Below are positions 44,552 through 54,233 of a stretch of DNA of 64,000 nt, in pieces. A program made the position numbers and the translations under genes. Position 1 is the first letter of the stretch, and each line of letters opens with the position of its first letter. The DNA comes from Anaerostipes sp. 992a (GTDB lineage Bacteria; Bacillota; Clostridia; Lachnospirales; Lachnospiraceae): the NCBI RefSeq assembly GCF_001940245.1, contig NZ_MJIG01000004.1, positions 806,001-870,000 of the forward strand. The letters run 5' to 3'. Under the pieces are notes generated by a model. It was not told the origin of the DNA and did not search any database. It was given only the letters and a program-made list of their open reading frames with translations.

Positions 44552-46765
44552 TTATATCGCAAATTCCTGTATTCTTCTATCTAATGTAGAATATCTTTTC
44601 ATTTCTGTCACATTATCTATCATATTCTGTACGGTTCGGTCACTTCCAACGATGGTCAGACATTTTTTTGCCCTGGTGACGGCCGTATATAATAGATTCC
44701 GGCTCATGAGAATCTGCGGGCCGGTAAGTAAAGGCATGATCACCGCTGGATATTCACTTCCCTGAGATTTATGAATGGTAACCGCATAAGCAAGTTCCAG
44801 CTCATCCAACATAGCGTAGGAATAATCCACGTATTTATTATCATCGAACACCACTGTAACCGTCTCTGAAAAGGTATTGATTTCCTTCACAATGCCCATA
44901 TCTCCATTAAATACACCAGTTCCTTCATCCCGAACAAATCCCTTTCGTCCTTTGATGGTCCATTCCAGATTATAATTATTCTTAATCTGCATCACCTTAT
45001 CCCCTTCCCGGATCAGTCCAAAAGAGGTTTCTTTCTCCTGCTTTTCTGCAGACGGGGGATTGATATACCTTTGTAGTACCGTATTTAACCTTTCCACGCC
45101 CAGCTCCCCTTTTCGCATAGGCGTCAACACCTGAATATCAAAAGGTGTGGTATCCACATAATTAGGCAGCTTATCTCTCATCAGATAAACTACAACGCCA
45201 ATAATATCATTAATAGTCATCCGCTTAAGAAAAAAGAAATCTCTGCTTTTATTATCCAGAGAAATATACTGTCCATCGTTGATCTTATGGGCATTGACCA
45301 CAATATCACTGCCGTCTTTCTGGCGAAAAATCTTCTTTAGCTCTACTACAGCAAATTTTTTTGATGCGATAATATCCTTTAACACATTTCCCGCTCCCAC
45401 ACTTGGAAGCTGATTCACATCTCCTACCATAACCAGCCGGGTTCCTGGAAGCGTAGCCATCAAAAGGGCATGAAACAGATACAAATCTACCATGGACATC
45501 TCATCCACAATAATCACATCCGTTTCCAATGGATAATCTCGATTTCTTTCAAATCGCATGGCACTTCCATCTTCCGTACCTCCATTTAACTCCAGCATCC
45601 GATGAATGGTAGAAGCCTCTCTGCCAGTGGCCTCTGTCATCCGCTTTGCTGCACGGCCAGTAGGCGCACATAAGAAAATATCCATTCCTTCCGACTCAAA
45701 ATACTGGATCAGCGCATGCACGGTGGTTGTCTTTCCTGTTCCAGGTCCCCCGGTTATGACTACGATTCCATTTCTCGCTGCCGCCTCAATGGCTTTTTTC
45801 TGCATCGTATCCAGTTTCATTTCTGATTTTCCCTCTACCTTTTCGATGGTAGATGCAAGTTCCTCATCGGAAACCTTATAGTCAACATTCAAATCCCACA
45901 GCATCTTCGCTGTATTTAATTCCATGGAATAGTACTGGCTAAGATAGATCATTTCTCCATCTTCTCCGGTCTTTGCCATAATCTTGCCATCCATGACCAG
46001 ATTCATCATCTGTGTCTCGATCATTGCCGGCTCCAGACTTAAAATCTGCGCTGCCTTCTGGCATAAAAGTTCCTTCGGAAGATATACATGTCCCGCTGCC
46101 ACTCCCTGTTGTAAGGTATAAAGGATTCCAGAATGAATTCGAAATTCCGAACTGCTTCCAATTCCTACTTTTTCTGCAATCTCATCTGCAATCTTAAATC
46201 CGATTCCATGAATATCCTCTGCCAACTGATATGGATTCTTCTTAATGATCCCATACAGATCATCTCCATATTCTTTATATATCTTAGCGGCAAAATTAGT
46301 AGCAATCCCATATTGTGTCAAAAACATCATGGCACTTCTCATTTCCTGCTTTTCCTGAAACTGTACAACAATATCTCTTGCCTTCCGCTCAGAAATTCCC
46401 TTTACCTCAGCCAGGCGTTCGCCTTCCTCCTCAATGATCCGAAAGGTATCTCTCTTAAATTTTTTTACGATTCGCTTTGCCAGAGCCGGTCCCAGTCCTT
46501 TAATGGCTCCAGATCCCAGATAACGTTCCATACTGTCCGTATCATCTGGCTTCAGAATCTCATAGGCACTGACCTGAAACTGTGGCCCATGCACCGGATG
46601 ATCCACATACTCTCCATCAGCCCCTATATATTCCCCTTCGTTAATATAATTAAAAATTCCAACCAGTGTCTCTTCCTCTCCAGACATGTCAAGACTTAGC
46701 ACTGTATATCCATTGTCTGGGTTCCGAAACCTGATATGATCCACGTATCCTTCTACACGGCTCAT
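44552..46765 (-). CDS. recD2: ATP-dependent RecD2-type DNA helicase
   Basis: A 737-residue 5'-3' helicase of the RecD2 (YrrC) family, which works without RecBC in Firmicutes repair and replication. It has an N-terminal OB-like domain (VEGYVDHIRFRNPDNGYTV), helix-hairpin-helix repeats (GSGAIKGLGPALAKRIV), Walker A ITGGPGTGKTTT, Walker B IIVDEMSMVD, GDVNQLPSVGAG, and the C-terminal motif AYAVTIHKSQGSEYPAV. Length is normal for the family. Confidence 0.94.
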   Translation of the reverse strand: MSRVEGYVDHIRFRNPDNGYTVLSLDMSGEEETLVGIFNYINEGEYIGADGEYVDHPVHGPQFQVSAYEILKPDDTDSMERYLGSGAIKGLGPALAKRIVKKFKRDTFRIIEEEGERLAEVKGISERKARDIVVQFQEKQEMRSAMMFLTQYGIATNFAAKIYKEYGDDLYGIIKKNPYQLAEDIHGIGFKIADEIAEKVGIGSSSEFRIHSGILYTLQQGVAAGHVYLPKELLCQKAAQILSLEPAMIETQMMNLVMDGKIMAKTGEDGEMIYLSQYYSMELNTAKMLWDLNVDYKVSDEELASTIEKVEGKSEMKLDTMQKKAIEAAARNGIVVITGGPGTGKTTTVHALIQYFESEGMDIFLCAPTGRAAKRMTEATGREASTIHRMLELNGGTEDGSAMRFERNRDYPLETDVIIVDEMSMVDLYLFHALLMATLPGTRLVMVGDVNQLPSVGAGNVLKDIIASKKFAVVELKKIFRQKDGSDIVVNAHKINDGQYISLDNKSRDFFFLKRMTINDIIGVVVYLMRDKLPNYVDTTPFDIQVLTPMRKGELGVERLNTVLQRYINPPSAEKQEKETSFGLIREGDKVMQIKNNYNLEWTIKGRKGFVRDEGTGVFNGDMGIVKEINTFSETVTVVFDDNKYVDYSYAMLDELELAYAVTIHKSQGSEYPAVIMPLLTGPQILMSRNLLYTAVTRAKKCLTIVGSDRTVQNMIDNVTEMKRYSTLDRRIQEFAI

Positions 46766-46791
46766 AGTACCACCACTTTCTTTTTATTTTG

Positions 46792-46845
46792 GGCATTTTT
46801 TGTTACAAAAAAATGCAAGGAATTTCTTATGTAACAAAAAATGCC
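46792..46845. repeat. Terminator-associated palindrome, copy 2 (after mreB)
   Basis: Perfect 15-base arms GGCATTTTTTGTTAC and GTAACAAAAAATGCC enclose a centre containing GGAATTTCTTAT. On the minus strand it overlaps and follows the U-tract of the mreB terminator. The inner half contains the reverse complement of the 17-mer GTTACATAAGAAATTCC found in the trp leader; the other half is degenerate. Confidence 0.8.
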
Positions 46846-46868
46846 GGAAACATATTCGTTCCCGGCAT
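46836..46868 (-). terminator. Terminator of mreB
   Basis: On the minus strand ATGCCGGGAAC pairs with GTTTCCGGCAT around an eight-base loop, followed by six T. It lies 12 bases after the mreB stop. Its last T run is also the first arm of the palindrome. Confidence 0.88.
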
Positions 46869-46879
46869 AAAGGATTCTC

Positions 46880-47881
46880 TTATTCAGGATCTCTTTCTCC
46901 TGCTAAAAATTCGATGTATTTACCAGTACCAATTGCAACAGCTGTTAAAGGTTCTTCTGCTGTCATTGTGTTGATTCCAGTATTTTCTTCGATCAATTCT
47001 TCCAATCCCTGAAGCAACGCACCGCCACCTGTCAATACGATTCCACGATCAGAAATATCTGCTGCTAATTCTGGTGGAGTTCTCTCTAAAACGCTGTGTA
47101 CAGCATCTACAATCTGGTATGCAGGTTCCTTTAATGCTTCTTCTGTTTCTTCAGAGGTTACAGTAACTGTCTTAGGAAGACCGGTAACAAGATTACGTCC
47201 ACGAACATCCATCGTGATATTCTCTGGTCGCTTATAAGCAGTACCGATATTGATCTTAATATCTTCTGCTGTTCTCTCTCCGATTAACAGATTATGTTTC
47301 TTTCGCATATAACGTACAAGAGCTTCGTCAAAATCATCTCCAGCTACTTTAATAGAAGTGCTTACGACAACTCCTCCCAAGGAAATAACCGCAATATCTG
47401 CTGTACCTCCTCCGATATCTACGATCATGTTACCACATGGTTTTGAAATATCGATTCCTGCTCCAATAGCTGCAGCTACTGGTTCTTCGATAATATTTAC
47501 TTCTCTTGCTCCTGCAGCATAAGTTGCATCCTCAACTGCCTTCTTCTCAACTTCTGTTGCTCCACTAGGAACACATACACTGATACGAGGCTTTCTGCCA
47601 AATAAAGACTTACCAGTTGTCTTGCTGATAAAGTACTTTAACATCTTTTCTGTAACGGTGTAATCAGAGATAACGCCCTGACGCAATGGACGAACTGCAA
47701 CGATATTACCAGGAGTTCTTCCAAGCATCAATCTTGCTTCTTCCCCAATTGCTTTAATTTTATTTGTATTACGATCAAAAGCAACCACGGATGGTTCTCT
47801 TAATACAACTCCTTTTCCTTTTACATAGACAAGTACACTTGCAGTACCTAAATCAATTCCGATATCTGTGCCTGATGCCAT
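46880..47881 (-). CDS. mreB: Rod-shape protein MreB/Mbl
   Basis: Actin-like cytoskeletal protein, 333 residues, that guides lateral cell-wall synthesis under the membrane. It shows GIDLGTASVLVYVKGKGVVL, PSGATEVEKKAV, EEPVAAAIGAGI, IVDIGGGTADIAVISLGG and VLTGGGALLQGL. There are no mreC/mreD genes next to it, which is more usual for Mbl or stand-alone MreB copies; sequence alone does not separate these here. Confidence 0.93.
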   Translation of the reverse strand: MASGTDIGIDLGTASVLVYVKGKGVVLREPSVVAFDRNTNKIKAIGEEARLMLGRTPGNIVAVRPLRQGVISDYTVTEKMLKYFISKTTGKSLFGRKPRISVCVPSGATEVEKKAVEDATYAAGAREVNIIEEPVAAAIGAGIDISKPCGNMIVDIGGGTADIAVISLGGVVVSTSIKVAGDDFDEALVRYMRKKHNLLIGERTAEDIKINIGTAYKRPENITMDVRGRNLVTGLPKTVTVTSEETEEALKEPAYQIVDAVHSVLERTPPELAADISDRGIVLTGGGALLQGLEELIEENTGINTMTAEEPLTAVAIGTGKYIEFLAGERDPE

Positions 47882-47940
47882 AGCTATCCCCTTTCATTCC
47901 TCTATCTTTAACTTACTTTTTTCTCCATGTACATAATTAG

Positions 47941-47975
47941 ATAAGCCATATGTGCAAACAGACCTTATGGCTTAT
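47941..47975 (-). promoter_or_regulatory. Stem-loop in the mreB 5' leader
   Basis: ATAAGCCATA and TATGGCTTAT form a perfect 10-base stem around a 15-base loop, just downstream of the mreB -10 box on the minus strand. It lacks a U-tract, so it is not a terminator; it could stabilise the mRNA end or bind a protein. Confidence 0.5.
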
Positions 47976-47984
47976 ACTCTTATT

Positions 47985-48012
47985 ATTATAAACAAATTCC
48001 AGAAAAATTCAA
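47985..48012 (-). promoter_or_regulatory. Sigma-A promoter of mreB
   Basis: TTGAAT (48007-48012) and TATAAT (47985-47990), 16-base spacing, about 100 bases ahead of the mreB start on the minus strand. Confidence 0.7.
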
Positions 48013-48112
48013 ATCCTTTTTGCAGTCTTAAACAAAAATTAAGAAAAAACGATGCATTTCGACCAAATCCCCGAAGAAAATACCCTCTAAACAGCAAAAC
48101 TTCTTAAAAATA

Positions 48113-48994
48113 TCATAGCTCAAAGTTTTCTCTGTCTGCTAAAATACATTTTAGAATATATGCAATTCCATCCTTTGTATTGGCCCTTGTCTGATAGACA
48201 CACACATTTTTGATCATCTCAACTGCATTGTCCATGGCAACGGAATGAAGTCCCGGAATGGATAACATGGAATAATCATTCTCACTGTCGCCTATGGCTA
48301 CGATCTCATCCACTGTAAATCCTTTCTCCTTCGCATAATCCATCAAGCCAATTCCTTTCTGTGCATCTGAAGAAGTAATCTCCAGGTCTGTTGGAACTGT
48401 AGATACGACTGCTAATCCTTCTATCTTTTCTAACTCTCCTCTTGCCTGAACTAAAACCTCTGGAGTCACAGATTGGGTAATGACCTTCAAGACTCTGTCA
48501 TTTCCTTCCAGCAATTTTTCTTCTCCGCCCGTAAAGGTAACCTCCTGTATCAAATTCCGAAATTCCTCTTCTGTGTATACAAAATCCGGATGATTGACCT
48601 GCATTGCCGGAATCATTACCTCCTTGGTATAACGCTTTAATTCTTCCAGAGAAAGCACAGAGGCTCTTCCATCCTGAGTAAAAGGAGTTGGAACCAATCC
48701 ATATTTACGAAGAATATCAAAAATCTTTTTCACGGTTTCCTTTGGAATATCGTGTTCAAACAGCCGTTTGCCCTCTTTATCATATCCACATGCTCCATTG
48801 CTGCAGATCATATCGCAGGACAATCCTGCCTGGTCAAGAATCTTAGTGACATTCTGGTATTCCCTTCCAGTATTGATAATAAATTCAATTCCTTCTTCCT
48901 GTGCCAGTCGAATAGCATCCACATTCACCTGTGTAATCTTCCGGTAACTATCTAATAATGTACCATCCATATCGGATGCAACTAATCGTATCAT
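48113..48994 (-). CDS. Cof-type HAD phosphatase
   Basis: A 293-residue haloacid-dehalogenase phosphatase of the Cof/YidA type. Motif I is ASDMDGTLLDS at the N terminus (nucleophile Asp), motif II FIINTGR, and motif IV VAIGDSENDYSML; the cap is the C2b type inserted after motif II. Such enzymes hydrolyse sugar phosphates or flavin phosphates; the substrate is not predictable. The start at 48994 has GAAGGAGGG ahead. It is followed at 100 bp by the mreB promoter region. Confidence 0.9.
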   Translation of the reverse strand: MIRLVASDMDGTLLDSYRKITQVNVDAIRLAQEEGIEFIINTGREYQNVTKILDQAGLSCDMICSNGACGYDKEGKRLFEHDIPKETVKKIFDILRKYGLVPTPFTQDGRASVLSLEELKRYTKEVMIPAMQVNHPDFVYTEEEFRNLIQEVTFTGGEEKLLEGNDRVLKVITQSVTPEVLVQARGELEKIEGLAVVSTVPTDLEITSSDAQKGIGLMDYAKEKGFTVDEIVAIGDSENDYSMLSIPGLHSVAMDNAVEMIKNVCVYQTRANTKDGIAYILKCILADRENFEL

Positions 48995-49149
48995 AATGAG
49001 CCCTCCTTCTGTCTGAATTTCCTTCAATTTTCTATTTATCTTCCAGCGAGTTATATCAACATCCTTACCTTACCATGCAAATACAAAAAATGCTACACAA
49101 ACCTGAGAGGAATTTTTATGATTCCCTAAACAATATTTCCATGATTTAA

Positions 49150-49760
49150 GGGTTTTGTGGACTAGATGAAGAAGAAAATTTCTCCTCCTGCGCCTAGGAT
49201 GCCAGAACGTAAGAACAACCAAAGCTGTCTGGATCTACCCCGAGCCAAACCCTAATCCGCTCCGCTAGTCGGGCTTGGCATGGCACAAGACGAACTGCAT
49301 TCCTCTTTTCCATAACAGTTGGAAAGGTAAGTAAACTTCCCTACCAACTGTCCTATGGAAAACAGTCATCTTCGATGCCTGAAGCAGTTCTGGTGATAGA
49401 ATCCAGCCAGCAGGTTGTTCTAGCATTCCGCATATGTCGCTTTCGGAGAAGTTTTCTTCTTTTCCATGCTACGTTTCTCCACACGAATACGGGAGAAGCC
49501 AATATACTACAAAGAACGAAACCATTCCGGTAAAGCAATCTGCGAAGGAGCTTACATGTTTTCTCAGGCAGAAAATCTTTGGCAAAAGCGATGCTTTTGC
49601 CCGTCCATAAGGACAAATGGCTGGAAGCTTGCTTACATAGCCATTTGTCCCTGGACGAGAGATAAGATTTTCGTCTGTCGTGGTATAGAACAAGGAAAAA
49701 CATGTATCAGATTTGGAAGCTCCGTAGCCTGATTGCTGACCGAAATGATTTCGTTCTCAC
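49150..49760. repeat. Dispersed non-coding repeat, long copy (A)
   Basis: About 610 bases, running from GGGTTTTGTGGACTAGATG to AATGATTTCGTTCTCAC. Both outer parts match copy B at 61050-61458 at roughly 90% or better by eye and in the same orientation; about 200 bases (49490-49691) are present only here. It has strong hairpins: TTTTCCAT/ATGGAAAA with ACAGTTGG/CCAACTGT inside (about 49306-49362), GGCAAAAGC/GCTTTTGCC (49581-49601) and GGACAAATGGCT/AGCCATTTGTCC (49611-49650). Single-base gaps between the copies break frame on both strands, so I do not call a gene. It fills most of the gap between fabK and the HAD gene. No family is recognised. Confidence 0.85.
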
Positions 49761-49859
49761 ATATTATCCATAGTTTAGAATACCAAAAACTCTATAACAC
49801 AAACATATCCCCAAGGAAGGAACAATCGTTTTACGCATCGATGTGCATCCCTCGGAGGG

Positions 49860-49906
49860 TTTTTGTTGCATAAGAAATTCAAAAAATTTCTTACGCAACA
49901 AAAAAA
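49860..49906. repeat. Terminator-associated palindrome, copy 3 (after fabK-like gene)
   Basis: GTTGCATAAGAAATT and AATTTCTTACGCAAC form a 15-base stem with one mismatch, flanked by T5 and A7. On the minus strand it directly follows the U-tract of the fab operon terminator. Confidence 0.8.
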
Positions 49907-49936
49907 GAAGCTGTTCCCACTCGTGATTACAGCTTC
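49900..49936 (-). terminator. Terminator of the fab operon
   Basis: On the minus strand GAAGCTGT pairs with ACAGCTTC around a 14-base loop (49907-49936), followed by seven T. It is about 140 bases after the stop of the FabK-like gene; the bases between (49937-50078) hold no gene I can support. Confidence 0.85.
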
Positions 49937-50078
49937 TTTCATTTTTATATTTTATTGAAAAGAGAGGATAAAAAATATATGAAAAACTATGGTTTAAGTA
50001 TACCAAAGATCTCTCTCAATTCAATGTATAAACCATGAAACTTTCTAAACAAACCATAAACAAATCTATCTAATTTAT

Positions 50079-51134
50079 TTATTTTGTAAATTCTTCGATA
50101 ACCTCTTTTACCGTTTTGATCCGGTCTGCCTTCCATGCGTCTGCACCACAGAACAACAGCGCATCATCTACATTTCCCTTAACTGCATTGACCAGTCCTT
50201 CCGTAATACAATATAAGGTTTCGGCAGGATTACATGCCTCCATACAGCGATGACAATGCTTTGGTGCGATCCTTCCTTCTGCTTTCACTCTCTTCATAAA
50301 TGCATTGTTGATCGCACGTCCTGGAAGTCCTACTGGACTCTGAACAATGATAATATCCTCTTCCTTGGCATTTATGTAAGCCTCCTTGTAGCGGATATCC
50401 GCATCGCATTCTTCCGTCGTAACAAATGCAGTTGCAATCTGTACTCCATCTGCACCCAGATCCAGATAATGCTGCATCTTTTCTTTATCGCTGATTCCAC
50501 CACCTACGATGATCGGAATGTGCTTTTCATACTTTTCTTCATATGGTTTCACCACTTCCATGATCTTCTTAATCTCATCATCATACGCACAGATATCGAT
50601 ATCTACCAGTTCCTTTGGCTTAAATCCCAGATGTCCACCTGCCAATGGTCCTTCGATAACTACAGCATCTGGTGCAATCTGGTGCTTTTTATCCCAGCGC
50701 TTTAAAATAATATTGGCTGCTTTTTTCGATGATACGATCGGAACCAGCTTAATATCACTTCCGGCTGCTGCCTGTGGAAGCTCCATAGGAAGTCCTGCTC
50801 CGGTAATGATCATATCTGCCCCACTTTTGATGCACTGCTTTACATATTCCTCATAATGGTTGGTCACTGCCATAATATTGACTCCGATGATCCCGCCATC
50901 TGAGATTTCTTTGGCACGCTTGATATGCTTGTCCAATGCACGCATATGAGGTTCTAACTGATTGGTATCCCAGTCCGGTTCATCATAACCAATCTGAGCT
51001 GCAGAAATCACACCGATTCCGCCTTCCTTTGCCACAGCTCCGGCAAGAGAACTTCTGCTTACACCAACGCCCATGCCTCCCTGTACAATTGGAAGCTTTG
51101 CTTCTAAATTACCGATTTTTAAAGGTTTTAACAT
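50079..51134 (-). CDS. FabK-like enoyl-ACP reductase / nitronate monooxygenase family flavoprotein
   Basis: A 351-residue FMN-dependent TIM-barrel protein: PIVQGGMGVGVS at the N terminus, GVNIMAVTNHYEEY, ITGAGLP, VVIEGPLAGGHLGF, PIIVGGGISDKE and GADGVQIATAFVTTEEC. The C terminus has a Cys-rich segment (HCHRCMEACNPAETLYC) not found in pneumococcal FabK. The operon has no other enoyl-ACP reductase, so it may be the reductase of fatty-acid elongation; by family alone it could be a nitronate monooxygenase. The start at 51134 has GGAGG seven bases ahead. It is the last gene of the fab operon. Confidence 0.75.
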   Translation of the reverse strand: MLKPLKIGNLEAKLPIVQGGMGVGVSRSSLAGAVAKEGGIGVISAAQIGYDEPDWDTNQLEPHMRALDKHIKRAKEISDGGIIGVNIMAVTNHYEEYVKQCIKSGADMIITGAGLPMELPQAAAGSDIKLVPIVSSKKAANIILKRWDKKHQIAPDAVVIEGPLAGGHLGFKPKELVDIDICAYDDEIKKIMEVVKPYEEKYEKHIPIIVGGGISDKEKMQHYLDLGADGVQIATAFVTTEECDADIRYKEAYINAKEEDIIIVQSPVGLPGRAINNAFMKRVKAEGRIAPKHCHRCMEACNPAETLYCITEGLVNAVKGNVDDALLFCGADAWKADRIKTVKEVIEEFTK

Positions 51135-51152
51135 CTGATATCCTCCATACAT

Positions 51153-51944
51153 TTAAAAACTGCGAAAACGTTCATAACGCTCGTTTGCGAGTTCTTCTCC
51201 TGATTTCTTTTTATTTTCATCGATAAAATGAATGATATCTTTCTTCATTTCATCTGTGATTTCCAAAATATTATCCAGAGATACCGGTTCTGGCTCCCGG
51301 ATGATCTTTTCAATCAATCCAAGTTCTTTTAAGTCCACTGCCGTAATCTTCATAACATCCGCTGCTTCTGCTGCACGCATACTGTCCTTCCACAAGATAG
51401 ATGCGAATCCTTCTGGAGACAGAATGGAATACATGGAATTTTCCATCATCCAGACTTCATTGGCTACCGCCATGGCAAGAGCACCACCAGAGCCTCCTTC
51501 TCCAATAAAGATCGATAAAACCGGCACCTTTAAGGATGACATCTCGAAAAGATTTCTCGCAATGGCCTCTCCCTGTCCTCGTTCTTCTGCTTCCAGTCCA
51601 CAGAAAGCACCTGGTGTATCCACAAAGCAGATGATCGGACGATGAAACTTCTCAGCCTGTTTCATCAAACGTAAGGCCTTTCTATATCCTTCTGGCGAAG
51701 GCATCCCAAAATTTCTCTTAATATTTTCTTTTGTCGTACGACCTTTTTGCTGACCGATCACAGTTACATAACGGCCATCGATGGATGCCACACCACCTAC
51801 AATGGCACCGTCATCTCCAAAATAACGGTCTCCATGAAGCTCTACAAAGCAGTCAAAGATGGTTCCAATATAATCTAAGCTGGTTGGTCTTTCTGCACTT
51901 CTGGCGATCATAACCCTGTCCCATGCTGATAACTTTTCTGCCAT
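51153..51944 (-). CDS. accA: Acetyl-CoA carboxylase carboxyltransferase alpha subunit
   Basis: A 263-residue subunit that, with AccD, moves CO2 from biotin to acetyl-CoA. Segments are [66 protein letters not shown] and [15 protein letters not shown]. It follows accD by 2 bases. It is shorter at both ends than E. coli AccA (319), which is normal for Firmicutes. Confidence 0.95.
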   Translation of the reverse strand: MAEKLSAWDRVMIARSAERPTSLDYIGTIFDCFVELHGDRYFGDDGAIVGGVASIDGRYVTVIGQQKGRTTKENIKRNFGMPSPEGYRKALRLMKQAEKFHRPIICFVDTPGAFCGLEAEERGQGEAIARNLFEMSSLKVPVLSIFIGEGGSGGALAMAVANEVWMMENSMYSILSPEGFASILWKDSMRAAEAADVMKITAVDLKELGLIEKIIREPEPVSLDNILEITDEMKKDIIHFIDENKKKSGEELANERYERFRSF

Positions 51945-51946
51945 GA

Positions 51947-52855
51947 TTATTCACCTGACCTTTCTTCGTCGTATTCCTGATTCTTACAGCTTCTGATAAT
52001 CGCACTTAGTACCCTTCTCATGTTCTTGCGCTCTACGATCTTATCTACAAATCCATGTTCCAATAGGAATTCAGATGTCTGGAAGCCTTCTGGCAGCTTT
52101 TGACCGATGGTCTGCTCGATGACACGAGGACCTGCAAATCCGATCAATGCTCCCGGTTCTGCCAAGATCACATCTCCTAGCATAGCAAAGCTTGCAGTCA
52201 CCCCTCCAGTCGTAGGGTCCGTCAATACAGTAATGTACAATAAGCCTGCTTCATCATGGCGTTTTAATGCCTGTGAGGTCTTTGCCATCTGCATCAAAGA
52301 TACCATACCCTCCTGCATTCTGGCTCCACCAGAACAGGTATAAATGATGATCGGAAGCCTTAACTTCGTTGCCTTTTCTACTGCACGGGTAATCTTCTCT
52401 CCAACCACTTCTCCCATGCTTCCCATCATAAAATCAGCCCCCATTACTGCGATGACTACTTCTTCACCACGGATGGTTCCTTTTCCGGTTACGACCGCTT
52501 CCTGTAAGTTGGTGGCAGACTGGGTATGCTCTAATTTCTTTTTATAGCCAGGGAAGTTTAAAGGATCACTGGTTTCTAAATTCCGATCCCATTCTTCAAA
52601 AGTTCCTTTATCCAGAATCATTGCAATTCTTGTCTTTGGACGGATACGAAAATAACTTCCGCAATGAGGACAGACATGATAATTCTTAACGATATCTTCT
52701 CCATAAACTGGCTTTCCACATGTTTCACATTTCTTAAAAATGCCATCTGGTGCTTCATATTCCAATAAAGACTCTTTTGCCTTTTTCATCGTTTCCATTA
52801 TCTTTTTTTCATTAGAGGAAACGGTTCTTTTTTTAAACATATCCTTTAATGCCAT
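51947..52855 (-). CDS. accD: Acetyl-CoA carboxylase carboxyltransferase beta subunit
   Basis: A 302-residue subunit with an N-terminal zinc ribbon, [24 protein letters not shown] in outline (Cys pairs at about 43/46 and 62/65), then the crotonase-fold domain with [25 protein letters not shown] and [13 protein letters not shown]. It is 2 bases from both accC and accA, in one tight operon. Confidence 0.95.
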   Translation of the reverse strand: MALKDMFKKRTVSSNEKKIMETMKKAKESLLEYEAPDGIFKKCETCGKPVYGEDIVKNYHVCPHCGSYFRIRPKTRIAMILDKGTFEEWDRNLETSDPLNFPGYKKKLEHTQSATNLQEAVVTGKGTIRGEEVVIAVMGADFMMGSMGEVVGEKITRAVEKATKLRLPIIIYTCSGGARMQEGMVSLMQMAKTSQALKRHDEAGLLYITVLTDPTTGGVTASFAMLGDVILAEPGALIGFAGPRVIEQTIGQKLPEGFQTSEFLLEHGFVDKIVERKNMRRVLSAIIRSCKNQEYDEERSGE

Positions 52856-52857
52856 GA

Positions 52858-54219
52858 TTATTCACCTGCTTTTTCCCGTTCTTTGGCAAACCGCTCAATA
52901 AATCCGGTATCCACATTTCCTTCAATAAAATCTTTGTGATTGATAATATCATACTGGTAATCAATATTTGTCTTTACGCCCTGAAGTACCAGCTCTCCAA
53001 GGGCACTGTTCATCTTCTTGATGGCCAGCTCACGATTTTGATCATGTACGATCAGCTTCACTACCATAGAATCATAATATGGTGGAATTTTATATCCAGA
53101 ATACAGTGCGGAATCAACACGGATTCCTTTTCCCCCAGGAAAATGTACATCGGTTACTTCTCCTGGACATGGCATAAAATCATGGTCCGTATCCTCTGCA
53201 TTGATACGACATTCAATAGCATGCCCATGAATCTTGATATCATCCTGATGATATGGGAGCTTCTTGTTATCTGCAATGAGGATCTGCTCTCTGATCAGAT
53301 CTACCCCTGTCACCCATTCTGTAACTGGATGTTCTACCTGGATTCTAGTATTCATCTCAATAAAATAATAATGATTGTCTTTATCTAATAAAAATTCAAT
53401 GGTTCCGGCACTGTAATACCCGGCTGCTTTGGCCGCTTTTACCGCAACTGCTCCCATTTCTTTTCGTAACTGATCGCTGATAGCGATGGATGGAGATTCT
53501 TCGATCAATTTTTGATGACGTCTCTGAATCGAACAATCACGCTCTCCCAAATGAACTACATTTCCAAACTTATCTGCTATGATCTGAAATTCAATGTGGC
53601 GTGGATCTCTGACGAACTTTTCAATATACATAGTATCATCGCCAAATCCATTCTTCGCCTCCATCTGTGCAGTTTTAAACTGTGCTTCAAATTCTTCGGA
53701 AGACTCTGCAATTCGCATGCCCTTTCCTCCGCCTCCGGCAGAAGCTTTGATCATAACTGGATAGCCCATTTCATCTGCCAGCTTCTTACCTTCTTTCGCA
53801 TCATAAACTGGATCCTTTGTACCAGGAACAACCGGTACACCAGCATCCATCATAGTCCTTCTAGCTTCTGATTTATTTCCCATCTTATCAATGATATCTG
53901 CAGAAGGGCCGATAAATGTAATCTTACACTTTTCACACATTCTTACAAATTTACTGTTTTCTGATAAGAATCCAAAGCCTGGATGGATGGCATCTGCTCC
54001 GCAGGCAAGTGCCGCACTGATGATGCTTTCCATACTCAGATAGCTGTCTTTTACTGCCGCCGGTCCAATACAGATTGTCTCATCTGCCAGCTGAGAATGC
54101 AGGGCATCCTTATCCGCTTCTGAGCAGATTGCTACGGATAAAATTCCCATTTCACGACAGGCACGAATGATACGAACCGCTATCTCACCTCGGTTAGCAA
54201 TTAATATTTTTCTAAACAT
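52858..54219 (-). CDS. accC: Biotin carboxylase
   Basis: A 453-residue ATP-grasp enzyme that carboxylates the biotin on AccB. It shows [29 protein letters not shown], the ATP-grasp loop [28 protein letters not shown] and [14 protein letters not shown]. It lies between fabZ and accD. Confidence 0.96.
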   Translation of the reverse strand: MFRKILIANRGEIAVRIIRACREMGILSVAICSEADKDALHSQLADETICIGPAAVKDSYLSMESIISAALACGADAIHPGFGFLSENSKFVRMCEKCKITFIGPSADIIDKMGNKSEARRTMMDAGVPVVPGTKDPVYDAKEGKKLADEMGYPVMIKASAGGGGKGMRIAESSEEFEAQFKTAQMEAKNGFGDDTMYIEKFVRDPRHIEFQIIADKFGNVVHLGERDCSIQRRHQKLIEESPSIAISDQLRKEMGAVAVKAAKAAGYYSAGTIEFLLDKDNHYYFIEMNTRIQVEHPVTEWVTGVDLIREQILIADNKKLPYHQDDIKIHGHAIECRINAEDTDHDFMPCPGEVTDVHFPGGKGIRVDSALYSGYKIPPYYDSMVVKLIVHDQNRELAIKKMNSALGELVLQGVKTNIDYQYDIINHKDFIEGNVDTGFIERFAKEREKAGE

Positions 54220-54233
54220 TTTAAAACCCCCGC

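Noticed and set aside
46133-46699. 188-codon open frame antisense to recD2
   Set aside because: Shadow of a well-supported helicase gene.
49353-49703. Open frames of 116 and 74 codons on the minus strand within repeat copy A
   Set aside because: Copy B has a stop or shifted frame at the matching places, and changes between copies are not protein-like.
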